A stretch of 42,803 bases of DNA from Pseudomonadota bacterium (GTDB lineage Bacteria; Pseudomonadota; Gammaproteobacteria; Xanthomonadales; Rhodanobacteraceae). The position numbers were made by a program, and so were the translations under genes. Below are positions 5,914 through 15,340 of the stretch, one piece after another. The stretch lies in the NCBI GenBank assembly GCA_021792975.1, contig JAJYTR010000015.1, positions 1 to 42,803 on the forward strand. Reading direction: 5' to 3'. The notes under the pieces were generated by a model. That model saw only the letters and a program-made list of their open reading frames with translations, had not been told where the DNA came from and did not search any database. Each line of letters starts with the position of its first letter. Within the stretch, counting starts at the first letter, position 1.

Positions 5914-8900
5914 TCATGCTGCCTTGCCGCCGCGCTGGATCAAGCCACGCCGGTCATCGCGCGCGCGCTGCAGGTAGTGCCCCTGCAGTTCCTGCCGGCG
6001 CTGCTGCAGATAGTCCAGCGCACGGCGGCGCAGCACGGCGTCGGCCTGCCCGCTGCGCGGCAGCTCCGCCGCCTCGATCGCCTCGGCGGCCTTGCGCCGG
6101 TTGCCGTCGCCCGCGGCCAGGGCGATCACCTCGCCCACTGTCATCGGGTCATCGCCGCGCAGGCGCTGGATCGCGCGCGTCATCCCGCCCGCGGCGGCCA
6201 CCGCGTCCCTGTGCGCCTCGAAGATCGACCCCGGGGCCGCCGCCAGCACCGGCGATCCGGCGCTGGTCACGCGCACGTCGCCCGGCACCTTGCTGCCATC
6301 GCGCGACAGCCCGGTGTAGCGCGCCAGCTTCACGCCGGCGAACCCAGCCCCCAGCCGGGCGCGCTCCGCCCTGAACCCGTCCACGCCGTCCGCCACCCAG
6401 GCCGCGCGCAGCCGCGCAAGGCCGCGCTCAAAGGCGTCGCGCTGGCCGTAGAAGTCCTGCGCCACCGCCGCCTTGCGGTTGCCCTCGATGCCGAACGACG
6501 ACACCACCGGCGCCTGGCTCAGCGCGTCGGCCACACCCCGGAACGATCCCGCGCGCAGGCCTTCCCCGAACCGCAGCCCGCGGCTGGCGGTGCCGCCCAG
6601 GCCGCCCAGCGCGGTCGTGACCAGCCATTCCAGCTGCTCGGGGGCCACGTCGGTCAGGCTGCTCATGTACACCGGCGGCGTGAAGTCGTCGCCGCCGCCG
6701 ATGCGGTTCAGCGCCCACGCGGCCTGCCTGTACACCTGCGGCGTGTCGGCGCGCCCGGTGGCGGCCTTCGGCACATCGAAGCGGTCGAAGCCGCCGTCCT
6801 TTGCGATCGGCCGCCCGAGGTCATCGCGGTTGCCGGCCAGCTGCATGGCCTTGGCCACCACGAACGGTGCGGCACCCTGCAGGCCCTCGTCCAGCGGCAG
6901 CGGCGAGAACGCGCGCACCGCGCCCTGCGCGAGGTCCACCACCACGCTGGCGCGTTCGCGGTCACGCCCGGCCGCGGCCTGCGCGATGCGCCCGCCCGCG
7001 TAGCCGAACCAGTTGAACCCGTAGGGCAGCGGCAGCGCGAAATAGCCGTCCTGCGACCACGGCGCCGGGATGATCAGGCTCGTCTGCTTGCGCCAGGCGG
7101 GGATGGTCTCCCACGTGCTCAGGCCCTGCTGGTCCTCGTCGTCCATCAGCGCCAGCGCGAACGTGGCCTGCAGGCCCGCCAGCGCGGCCATGCCGGTGCC
7201 GATGGTCCCCGGGTTGTCGCGGATCAGGGTGCCCACGCGGTGTGCGCCCTGCACGCTGGCGTTGAAGAACAGGTACAGCGCGTTGGCCGCCTGCCCGAAC
7301 GCGCCCTTGCGGTTGAAGTTCACCGTGATGTTCTTGGCGTACCCGGCGGCCTGTTCGCGCGTCCTGCCAGTCCTGCGCAGCGCCACGTAGGCCGACAGCC
7401 GCAGCGCGTTCTCCACGGCCACGTTGATGCGCTCCACCGCGCGCGCCACCGGCGCCAGCGGGCGCGCCGCCGCGCTCAGCACATGGCCGCGCGCCAGCAG
7501 CGTGCGCCAGTCCTGCGCGCCCCGCGCAAGATCCCGGCCGATGCTCTCCACGTCGGGGATCACCGCGATGCCGGTCTGCCCGCCCGCTTCCGCGAACTCG
7601 CGCGCCCAGTCCTCCATGCTCTTGCGCGCATCCGGCACATCCGCGTCGCCGGCGCGGTGCCGGAAGTCACGGAACGCCGCCCGCATCGCCGCCGGGTAAG
7701 CGCGCAGCGCATCCGCCATCACGGCATGGCCGTGCTCGGCGGCCAGGCCCGACAGCCCCAGCCCAAGGTCGCGCACCATGTTCACCGGCACGAACCCCGG
7801 GTTGTAGCTGGTCAGCGTCGCCGACAGGTAGCGCATCACCGGTCCCAGCACGCGCGAAAGCGCGTTCAGGTCGCGCGCGCCGAGGTTCAGCACGGCCCTG
7901 GCCAGCCGCGCGTCGTTGAAGCGCACGCGGTACAGCGTGCCGCCCTCGTTCACCAGCAGCGTGCGGTCCATGTCCTCGGCGCGGTTGCGTGGGCCGAGGT
8001 ACGCCTCGCCGGTCGTCTCGTTGAACTTCCACTCCAGGTCGGCCGGCTCCACCGTCCACGCGGCCTCGTTGGGGTGTTCGCTGGCCAGCCGCAGCAGGGC
8101 GCGTCCCACGCGCGCTTTCTCGGCGCCCAGCGCTACGCGCTGCGCATCGCCGATCAGCTCGCCCAGGATGTCCCCGGGCAGGTTGCCCTCGCCGCGGCCC
8201 AGCGCGCGGCGGAGGTTCTGGCGCGTGGCCGACGCGCCGCGCCCGGTGCCGGCGCCACGGCCAAGGTCCGCGTCCAGATCATCGCCGCGGCCGCGCAGCG
8301 GCACGTAGTAGTGGTAGGTGTTCAGCAGCGCGTCGTGCAGCTGCTGCGTGATCTGGCCCGAGTCCAGCAGTTCCTGCAGGGTGTCGGCGCGCAGCCGGTC
8401 TACCATGCCGGCCAAGTGCGCCAGCTTCGCGCGCGTCGCCGCATCCATCACCTTGCCCGAGTACGGCCCGGCCATGCGCCCGTCCAGCACCGCCTGCGCG
8501 TCCGCCGTACTGATGCCCGCGCCGCCGTCAGGCAGTGCCGGGTTGATTTCCGCGATGCGCGCGTTGCGCTCCGGCGCATGCCGCGCCAGCAGCATGTCCT
8601 CCAGCTGCGCGACGCTCACACCCAGGTTGCGCATGCGCCGCTGCAGCGGCCCGGTGAAATCGTGCTCGATCGCCTTGATGCGGTCGGCCACGCGGCCGTG
8701 CATCAGGTTTTCCAGCCGGTAGGCGTCCATCGCGTCCGGCAGCACGCCGCCCGCGAAGCGCTCGATGTCCTGCTGCGCGTCCCGCAGCGCCAGCATCTTG
8801 TCCTGCAGCGCCACGCGCGCATCGTGCAGCGCCCCGCGCGCACCCACCCAGCGCCCCGTGTCTGCCTGCCAGCCCGGCGCGCCCAGCCGGTAGCCCCGGG

Positions 8901-11900
8901 CGGCCAGATGGCCCAGCACCGCCGCGCGGCCCGCCTCGGCCTGCCGGCGCGCCTCGGATGCCGCCATGCGCGCGAGATCCGTGCGGCTGTCGCCGGCAAG
9001 ATCCGGCTCGCTCGGCGCGCGCCGGCTGAACATCGGTCCGTTGCCGGCGGCGTCGGGCGGTGGGATACTGGCATCGGGACCCGCTCCCACGTCGGGACGA
9101 TTACCTGTAGGCCCGACGTGCGTAGATGCCGAGGCATGTCCAATAGCGTCGGCACCACCGGGCGCCTTCTCAAACCCTGTAAGCAGCCAGGTGTTCGACC
9201 CCTTCTGGCGGACAAGAACGGCTTGGTATCCGCCATGATCCAGACGGGCATTGACGGACCCGCCAACATCGTGGCGTGATACTTCCCGTCCGCGCGCGAT
9301 TACCGTCACCATCCGCTGCGCCAGGCGCCCGGCCTCATCGCGCGTCATCCCGTCCTTGCGCATGCGCTGGTCGATCAGGTGCGCAATGCCCTTGCCGTGG
9401 CGAACCGCGCCGCTCGCGGCAGTTTCACCACCCGTGCTGCCCCACACGAAATCCACCCAGCCCAGCCCCGTGCGGTACATCGCGCGGTGTGCGTCGGCGC
9501 GGTCCAGCAGCACGCGCGTCATGGCCTCGGCGCCGCGGCGCTCGTTGGCCTCCACCGACTTCATCGCGCTGCGGCTGAAGCGCATGTCCGGGTTCTCCGG
9601 ATCAAACGTGCCGCGGTTCGCACTGGCGCTCTTGATCTGCGTCGGCTCGAACGCCACCCACTGCCCGATGTCGGGCAGATGGATGCCGTCGTAACCCTCG
9701 CCTTCCAGTCGGCGGCGCAGCGCGCGCGCCTCATCAAAGTTGTCGATGGCCTGCAGTTCGGCCAGTGTCATGCGCTTCGGATTCTGGATGCTCAGCTGCG
9801 CGTCGATCACGCGCTGGTCGGCCGGCACGTAGTCCGCCGCCTTCTCGGCATAGCGCTCGGCTTTGGCGCGGTCCTCGGCGAAGAAATGCCCCAGCGCCGA
9901 AGTCATGTGCCCGGTATGGCCGGACAGGCGACCGTTGTCGAACGCCCAGAACTCGCTGCCGGTGCCGTGGTAGACCGTCAGGGGGTTGCCCTGCGCGTCC
10001 ACGGCCTTGCTGTCGCCGAACCAGCGGCGGAACTCCGGTGTGCCGGTCATGCCGGCTGGCGCGCCGCCGCGCGCAAGGACCGCCCCGCCGGGTTCGTTGA
10101 CGACATCGATGATGCGCTTTTCCGCCGCGGATTCCGCCGCTCGCGACCAGCCTTCCGGGCGGTTGCCGGCCAGCTCGCGCACGAGCGTCTGCACGGTCAT
10201 CACCTCGGCGGGGATACCCTTCACAAACCCGCGCTCGCCCAGCATGGCGTCGCTCGCGCCGTAGCGCTTCGCGTCCGGTGCCGGCACGCCGCTGCGCGCA
10301 TCCATCCAGCCGCGCGTGAAATACTCGGGAAACTCGCGCGCCAGTGCGCCGCGCACCGCTTCCGGCTGCTGGCTGATGGGCGTGTACCAGTCGGGCACGA
10401 TGGCGTCGATGGTGGAGGCGGGCCCGCCGGCCTCGGGCTGCGCATGGGTCGGCTCGTACCGGCGCAGCACGTCCAGCAGCGTGTCGCGGAAGCGCTGCAC
10501 ATCCTGCAGATAGCGGTTGCTGCCCAGGTCGCGCACGCGCCCCATCTTCGCCAGCAGCGCGTCCAGGTAGCGCATGAAGGCGTCCGCCACCTTGCGGAAC
10601 ACGCCGGGGTTGGCCTTGGCCAGCCGGTCGAGGAAAGCGGGGTCGCCCAGCGCATCGCCCACGGCGTCGGAGGTCAGTTCCTCCGGCGCGATGCGTCCTG
10701 CATTGCGTTCGTATGCCAGACGCTCGCTCGCGTAGCGCCGTACGTCGCCCTGCCGGAGAATCTCGGCTTCCAGTTCGGCGTACAGATCGGGATTGTCCCT
10801 GCGCAGCTGGTGCGTGAACTCGTGCCCGGACACCGTCACCAGCGGCAGGTCGGCGCGCTCGTTCAGGAACAGCCGCCCGTCGCGCAGGTTGACCCCGTTG
10901 AAGTCCATCACTTCCGGCGTCAGGTTGCGGAACACCACCGTGCGCGTGCCGGTGGCGGCGCCGAATGCATCTAGGGCTTCCTGTGCCTCACGTGGCAGAT
11001 CATCGGCGGCAACTTCGCGGAACCGGACGCGATCCGTCCGGCCTTCCTTGGCAAGCAGCCTGTTGATTGCAGTGGCGAGGTCGCGGCTGTGCCGGGTCTG
11101 GCCCGCGCGTGCGGCATGCGCGAAACCCTCGCCAGGAAGTCGCGCACCGTCGCCCGCAGCGCGCGCAGTCTCGGGTACGGCCTGCTGTCCATCCGGTCCT
11201 CGCTGTCCAGTATCGGAACCCTGCACATTTTCATCGGCATCGCGCCGGCTCAGGAATGGACGCCCATCCAGGCGCGTCAGGCCGCTATTGGTGATGCCTC
11301 GATCGCTTTCAGATACCGAGTGGACGATGCCGTCCCCGGTCCGGTACATGATGTCCAGCACGCGCACGCCGGCATCGTCCAGCGCGCTGCCCAGATTGCG
11401 CATGCTGCCCAGCTCCAGAGGATCGTTGCTGAAAATGATCGCGGCGCTGGCGTTGCTCTCGTGCAGTCCACGCAGCACGGGCACCATGGACGTGCGCACG
11501 TCGCCGGTGCGAAGCTTGGCCATGTTCTCCGTGCCCATCGGATACACGCCGATGGGGCGATGTTGATTGTCCAGCAGTAGCAGCCCCTCGGGCGTTCCGC
11601 TGTCCATGATGCGGCCCACCGCCTGCCGGGCCTGCGCCGGGCTTTCCAGCAATCCCTTGGGCAGCGGAATCGTGCCGCTCTCACCAGCGCCCGTGGACAC
11701 CTTGGCGAACTGCCGTTCGACGCGCGGCACTTCAACTGCGCCGCGTGGCGCCGTCGTGATGTCGCTGACGCCTTCCTGGAAATGCACGAACTTCCTGGAG
11801 CCGGGCACCACGATGATCGAGCCGCGCAGCTCGATGCCGGAACCTTTCAGCAGTGCCGCGAATCGTTGCTCGATCTGCCGATCCGCAGCGCTCGGCTCCA

Positions 11901-14900
11901 GCCGGCCAGACGGATGATTGTGCGCGAAGTACACGCCCCGCGCGTCCGGGATCGCCGCGACTGTGCTCGCCATCAGCCCAGGAACTGCGGTGGACGCATC
12001 CAGCGAGCCCATGGAATGCCGTGCGACCGCCAGCGGGACGCCATCGCCGTCCACCACCAGCAGCAGCAGCTGTTCCTGCGGGCTCTTGCGCAGCGGCGCG
12101 ATGATGTGCGCGGCGTCTGCGGCATCGCGCACGCGCGGGAGGCCGCTGGAAAACTCGCCGGTGCGCACCAGCCGCACGCGCTGCCGGAGTCCGGCCGTGC
12201 CGGGCGCAGCGGCTTGCGGTGCCGTCCCGCCGTGCCCGCCCGGCGAAGCGTCGCCGCCGGCGGCCAGCTCGCGCCTGACCGCGCTCAGCGTTTCCTTGCG
12301 GATGGCCCTCGCGGCAGAGTCGCCACGGTCGCCGCGCTGCGCCGGGAAGTACAGGTCCAGCTGTCCGGGCTGGGGCTGCAGGAAGGACCGTCCAGCCGCG
12401 GCGTCCTGCGGAAGTTCACCGCCAGCACGTTGCGCCGTATCCGGTAGGGGACGGGTGTTTCCATAGTGCGCACCCTCTTTGCCCAGGGTTCCGATGCTGC
12501 CGAGGTCCGCCTGCTCCGGGCGTGGCCCGGCAAACAGTTCGCCGCCGCCGGCCAGCATGTCCGTGCGGCCGGGCTGGCCGGTGCCGTTGCGTGCCGCGTC
12601 GCGGCGTTCGGCCTCGGCGTGCAGCTGCTCGCGCGGCGTCGGCGGCGCAAACAGGCTGCCCGATTCCGGTGCCCGGCCTACCTCGGCGGGCGGCCCTTCG
12701 GCACGGCCGCCGTCGAGGCCGAAGCCTTCGACCGCGCCGCCTCGATCCGCGCCTTCACCTCCGGCGGCAGCACCAGCGGCGGCTCGCCCGGCACGTCCTT
12801 CGCGTTGCCGGCCGCCACCCCCAGGTTCAGCAATGCGTCGAGCATCGGAACCGAGATCGAACCCGCGTGCCTGGTCGCCATGTGCGGCCCTCATCTGCTC
12901 GTTGGCGTAGCGTAGCGCATCGTCGATGGCAGGCACTGGAGCAGGGCCGAACAGGCTCTCGTTGGAGGCGCCCGTCTCCGCGCGCTCAGCAAACCCTGCC
13001 GCCGCACGCAGCGCATCGGCGATGCGGCGCGGCGCGCGCGCATTGTCCGCGTAGAAGCGCGCCACCGACTCGGCCTGCGTGTTCCTGCCAAACAGGTCGC
13101 GCTGGGCGATGAACTCGTCCAGGCGCAGGCCGCGGCGTGCCGCTTCCCGCAGCAGCTCGAAAGCGTCGGCGACCACCCTTGGCAGGTTGCCCAGCGGCCC
13201 GCTGCGTTCCAGCCGGGCCAATGCCGGCGCCGCCATCCGCATGGCGGACAGCACGTTGCGGCTCTCCGGATTCAGGTCTTCCACCATCGCCGACAGCAGC
13301 CGGTCGTCGCCGTAGGCGCGTGCGATGACCGCCGCGTGCAGCCGCTGCAGGGCCGCGGCGTTCGGCTCGCCGCGCGCGTCCACCATCTGCGCGGCTTCGT
13401 TCGGCCCGAGGCTGTGGAACCACGCGCGGAAGAAACCGCGGTTCGCAGTCGGCAGGATGCTGCCGTCCTCGCCCAGGCTCAGGCCGTCCAGCGCCGGCAG
13501 CGCGCGCGCGTCGGTGGTGGCACGCTCCACCGGCGACAGGCCCAGCTGTGCGCTGGCGTTGCTCGCGGCAGCCATGTCGCCGGCGTCGTGGGCGCGGTCG
13601 TACACGCGCACCAGCACGGGGCTGCGCATGCCCGCGACCGCCTGCGGGTCCACGCCATGCGTCGCGGCGTCGGCCAGGATGCCCTGCCGGTAGTTCCCCG
13701 CACGGCCTGCGCGCCACGCTGCCTGCAGGCCCGCCGTGCGGCCGTTGTTCAGCGCGCGCAGTGCGGCGCCCGCATAGGCCGGGTTCACGGCGCCGTCGGC
13801 ATCGTGCGAGGCCTGTACTGCGTCGGCCTCGATCACGGCATAGCGCACCGGGATGCGGCGGCCGTCGGCCAGCTTCACGTAGTCCTCGCGTCCCCGGGCG
13901 GCGCCCTCCGGCAACTGGCCGCCTGGCGTCGACGCCATCGGCGCGCCAGTATTCGGGTCGCGCGAGAAGCCCAGCCGTTCCGGGTCCGGATTGCGGGCAA
14001 TCGCCTGCATCTGCGCCACACTGGCCACGCGGCTGCGGTCGCGGTTCTGCAGGGTCAGACCATCGTCGATGCGCAATGGCGCACCGGCAGGCGGTGGCGG
14101 TGGCGGTGGCGCCGGTGGGGTGGGGTCGGTTCGCTGCGCCGTCGGACCCAGCAGATCGCCAAGGTCTTCCGGCCGCGCAGGCGTCGTGGCCATCGCGGGC
14201 GCGGTCTTGGCCGCATCGAACGCCGCGATGGCGGCGGCCGCGGCGGCCTTCTCGTCCGGGGTACGTGCACCGCGCCAGGCCTCGATCAGCTGCGGGCGCG
14301 TGGCGCCGCCGCGCACCGGCGCGGCAGCAGGTGGCGCGGGCGGCGGTGGCGCAGGTGACGGCGGCTTTGCGGCACGCTGCATGGGTGCCGGTTCCGGCAC
14401 CGGCCCGGGCTTGTGCCGCGGCGCGGCCTCGCCCCACATGGACTGTCCGGCGCGCGGACCCAGCAGCGCCGCCATCAGCGCCTGCACGCCGGCGTTGACA
14501 GCCAGGCCCTCGCCCGTGCTCTCGCGCTTCGCGCCCTCCGGCAGCACGGTATTGAGCGCCGCGTTCTGCGCCAGTTCCGCGCCCACACCCGCGGCGGCGC
14601 CGGTGGCCGAACGCTTCAGCAGTCCGCCCGGCACGCTCAGCGGCACCGCGTTGGCGGCCACGTCCGTCAGCGCGCTGATCGCCGCGGCTTCGCCCGCCTG
14701 CGCCGGCGTGCCGCCGGCCTCGATCACGTCCTGCGCCGTCTGCCCGGCGTGCGATGCGGCCGGAATGATGCTGGCCCTGGCGCTGCGCTCCAGCGCACGG
14801 CCCGCAATTCCCGCACCGCGGGCCAGCGCGCCGCGTGTTGCAGTGCCTGCCCCTGCACGTGCAATTCCGGTCGCCCCGCCGCTGAACATCATTGTCGCAA

Positions 14901-15339
14901 GGTCCGGCACGAACGATGCCACCTGCTGGGTCACGCGCTCGCCTGTGCTGGCGTCCGGCGCATAGCCGACGTCCTGCTGGAACCTGCCGATGCTGTCCAC
15001 CGCGCGGCCCACGGCATCAGCTGCGTCATGGCCGCCGCGCACGGTATCAATCAGCGCCGCAACAGGCATGCCGCCGAGGAAGGTCGCGGCCTGCCCCATG
15101 CCGGACAGCCCCTGCGCCACACCACGCGACACGGCCATGCCGTAGTCGCCCATCACGTCGCCCAGCCCGCGCTGCGGTGCTGGCTTCGGCGCGGGCGCTG
15201 CAGGCCTGGGCCTGGCCAGCGATTTCTCGAAGGCGTCGAAACCATCGAACAGTCCGGCACCGCCGGCCGCACGGCTCCCGTCCGTGTTCACCGTCCCGGT
15301 GCGCTCGAAGCGCCCGAAATCGTCGAACAGCCCGGCCAT
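5914..15339 (-). CDS. Giant polyvalent internal virion protein (ParB-like, JAB, zincin, ART, PBECR, LPD38)
   Basis: The product is 3141 aa. In order I see: a duplicated AGLFDDFGRFE / AGLFDGFDAFE motif (residues 2-12, 28-38); a small-residue-rich helical region; a proline-rich linker; a ddrB/ParB-like region (about 425-800); a RadC-type JAB domain with HNHPSG at 1140-1145 and Asp1153; a second JAB-like copy in which that motif reads SNDP (1304-1307); a zincin with HEFTH at 1506-1510; an ADP-ribosyltransferase with YHGTG at 1790-1794; a PBECR-type nuclease region around HGKGIAH (1981-1987); and a long C-terminal LPD38-type region with NFNRKG at 2674. Such polyvalent proteins are thought to be packaged and ejected with the DNA, like T7 gp16, to act on host defences or the envelope. 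It directly follows three internal-virion genes, which supports ejection. The domain names rest on motifs, not on a search. Confidence 0.88.
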   Translation of the reverse strand: MAGLFDDFGRFERTGTVNTDGSRAAGGAGLFDGFDAFEKSLARPRPAAPAPKPAPQRGLGDVMGDYGMAVSRGVAQGLSGMGQAATFLGGMPVAALIDTVRGGHDAADAVGRAVDSIGRFQQDVGYAPDASTGERVTQQVASFVPDLATMMFSGGATGIARAGAGTATRGALARGAGIAGRALERSARASIIPAASHAGQTAQDVIEAGGTPAQAGEAAAISALTDVAANAVPLSVPGGLLKRSATGAAAGVGAELAQNAALNTVLPEGAKRESTGEGLAVNAGVQALMAALLGPRAGQSMWGEAAPRHKPGPVPEPAPMQRAAKPPSPAPPPPAPPAAAPVRGGATRPQLIEAWRGARTPDEKAAAAAAIAAFDAAKTAPAMATTPARPEDLGDLLGPTAQRTDPTPPAPPPPPPPAGAPLRIDDGLTLQNRDRSRVASVAQMQAIARNPDPERLGFSRDPNTGAPMASTPGGQLPEGAARGREDYVKLADGRRIPVRYAVIEADAVQASHDADGAVNPAYAGAALRALNNGRTAGLQAAWRAGRAGNYRQGILADAATHGVDPQAVAGMRSPVLVRVYDRAHDAGDMAAASNASAQLGLSPVERATTDARALPALDGLSLGEDGSILPTANRGFFRAWFHSLGPNEAAQMVDARGEPNAAALQRLHAAVIARAYGDDRLLSAMVEDLNPESRNVLSAMRMAAPALARLERSGPLGNLPRVVADAFELLREAARRGLRLDEFIAQRDLFGRNTQAESVARFYADNARAPRRIADALRAAAGFAERAETGASNESLFGPAPVPAIDDALRYANEQMRAAHGDQARGFDLGSDARRIAEPGGGGRQREGRAGRAAAGAAAGGEGADRGGAVEGFGLDGGRAEGPPAEVGRAPESGSLFAPPTPREQLHAEAERRDAARNGTGQPGRTDMLAGGGELFAGPRPEQADLGSIGTLGKEGAHYGNTRPLPDTAQRAGGELPQDAAAGRSFLQPQPGQLDLYFPAQRGDRGDSAARAIRKETLSAVRRELAAGGDASPGGHGGTAPQAAAPGTAGLRQRVRLVRTGEFSSGLPRVRDAADAAHIIAPLRKSPQEQLLLLVVDGDGVPLAVARHSMGSLDASTAVPGLMASTVAAIPDARGVYFAHNHPSGRLEPSAADRQIEQRFAALLKGSGIELRGSIIVVPGSRKFVHFQEGVSDITTAPRGAVEVPRVERQFAKVSTGAGESGTIPLPKGLLESPAQARQAVGRIMDSGTPEGLLLLDNQHRPIGVYPMGTENMAKLRTGDVRTSMVPVLRGLHESNASAAIIFSNDPLELGSMRNLGSALDDAGVRVLDIMYRTGDGIVHSVSESDRGITNSGLTRLDGRPFLSRRDADENVQGSDTGQRGPDGQQAVPETARAAGDGARLPGEGFAHAARAGQTRHSRDLATAINRLLAKEGRTDRVRFREVAADDLPREAQEALDAFGAATGTRTVVFRNLTPEVMDFNGVNLRDGRLFLNERADLPLVTVSGHEFTHQLRRDNPDLYAELEAEILRQGDVRRYASERLAYERNAGRIAPEELTSDAVGDALGDPAFLDRLAKANPGVFRKVADAFMRYLDALLAKMGRVRDLGSNRYLQDVQRFRDTLLDVLRRYEPTHAQPEAGGPASTIDAIVPDWYTPISQQPEAVRGALAREFPEYFTRGWMDARSGVPAPDAKRYGASDAMLGERGFVKGIPAEVMTVQTLVRELAGNRPEGWSRAAESAAEKRIIDVVNEPGGAVLARGGAPAGMTGTPEFRRWFGDSKAVDAQGNPLTVYHGTGSEFWAFDNGRLSGHTGHMTSALGHFFAEDRAKAERYAEKAADYVPADQRVIDAQLSIQNPKRMTLAELQAIDNFDEARALRRRLEGEGYDGIHLPDIGQWVAFEPTQIKSASANRGTFDPENPDMRFSRSAMKSVEANERRGAEAMTRVLLDRADAHRAMYRTGLGWVDFVWGSTGGETAASGAVRHGKGIAHLIDQRMRKDGMTRDEAGRLAQRMVTVIARGREVSRHDVGGSVNARLDHGGYQAVLVRQKGSNTWLLTGFEKAPGGADAIGHASASTHVGPTGNRPDVGAGPDASIPPPDAAGNGPMFSRRAPSEPDLAGDSRTDLARMAASEARRQAEAGRAAVLGHLAARGYRLGAPGWQADTGRWVGARGALHDARVALQDKMLALRDAQQDIERFAGGVLPDAMDAYRLENLMHGRVADRIKAIEHDFTGPLQRRMRNLGVSVAQLEDMLLARHAPERNARIAEINPALPDGGAGISTADAQAVLDGRMAGPYSGKVMDAATRAKLAHLAGMVDRLRADTLQELLDSGQITQQLHDALLNTYHYYVPLRGRGDDLDADLGRGAGTGRGASATRQNLRRALGRGEGNLPGDILGELIGDAQRVALGAEKARVGRALLRLASEHPNEAAWTVEPADLEWKFNETTGEAYLGPRNRAEDMDRTLLVNEGGTLYRVRFNDARLARAVLNLGARDLNALSRVLGPVMRYLSATLTSYNPGFVPVNMVRDLGLGLSGLAAEHGHAVMADALRAYPAAMRAAFRDFRHRAGDADVPDARKSMEDWAREFAEAGGQTGIAVIPDVESIGRDLARGAQDWRTLLARGHVLSAAARPLAPVARAVERINVAVENALRLSAYVALRRTGRTREQAAGYAKNITVNFNRKGAFGQAANALYLFFNASVQGAHRVGTLIRDNPGTIGTGMAALAGLQATFALALMDDEDQQGLSTWETIPAWRKQTSLIIPAPWSQDGYFALPLPYGFNWFGYAGGRIAQAAAGRDRERASVVVDLAQGAVRAFSPLPLDEGLQGAAPFVVAKAMQLAGNRDDLGRPIAKDGGFDRFDVPKAATGRADTPQVYRQAAWALNRIGGGDDFTPPVYMSSLTDVAPEQLEWLVTTALGGLGGTASRGLRFGEGLRAGSFRGVADALSQAPVVSSFGIEGNRKAAVAQDFYGQRDAFERGLARLRAAWVADGVDGFRAERARLGAGFAGVKLARYTGLSRDGSKVPGDVRVTSAGSPVLAAAPGSIFEAHRDAVAAAGGMTRAIQRLRGDDPMTVGEVIALAAGDGNRRKAAEAIEAAELPRSGQADAVLRRRALDYLQQRRQELQGHYLQRARDDRRGLIQRGGKAA
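5932..5950 (-). repeat. 19-bp repeat, copy B, before the lysis genes
   Basis: On the minus strand it reads GCGTGGCTTGATCCAGCGC, identical to 28682-28700. It lies inside the last codons of the giant gene and ends 22 bases before the Rz start. The copy before terS ends 23 bases before that start. The near-equal spacing to two late start codons suggests a regulatory or processing element. TTGATC resembles a -35 hexamer, but I see no good -10 after it. Confidence 0.45.
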
Positions 15340-15340
15340 A

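Noticed and set aside
5890-9279. A 1129-codon open frame on the plus strand
   Set aside because: It lies antisense to the giant polyvalent gene, is rich in Arg, His, Ala and Pro, and has no recognisable motif. High-GC genes leave such stop-free antisense frames.
9379-10974. 531-codon plus-strand frame
   Set aside because: It is antisense to the zincin/ADP-ribosyltransferase part of the giant gene, whose protein has clear motifs. The antisense product has none.
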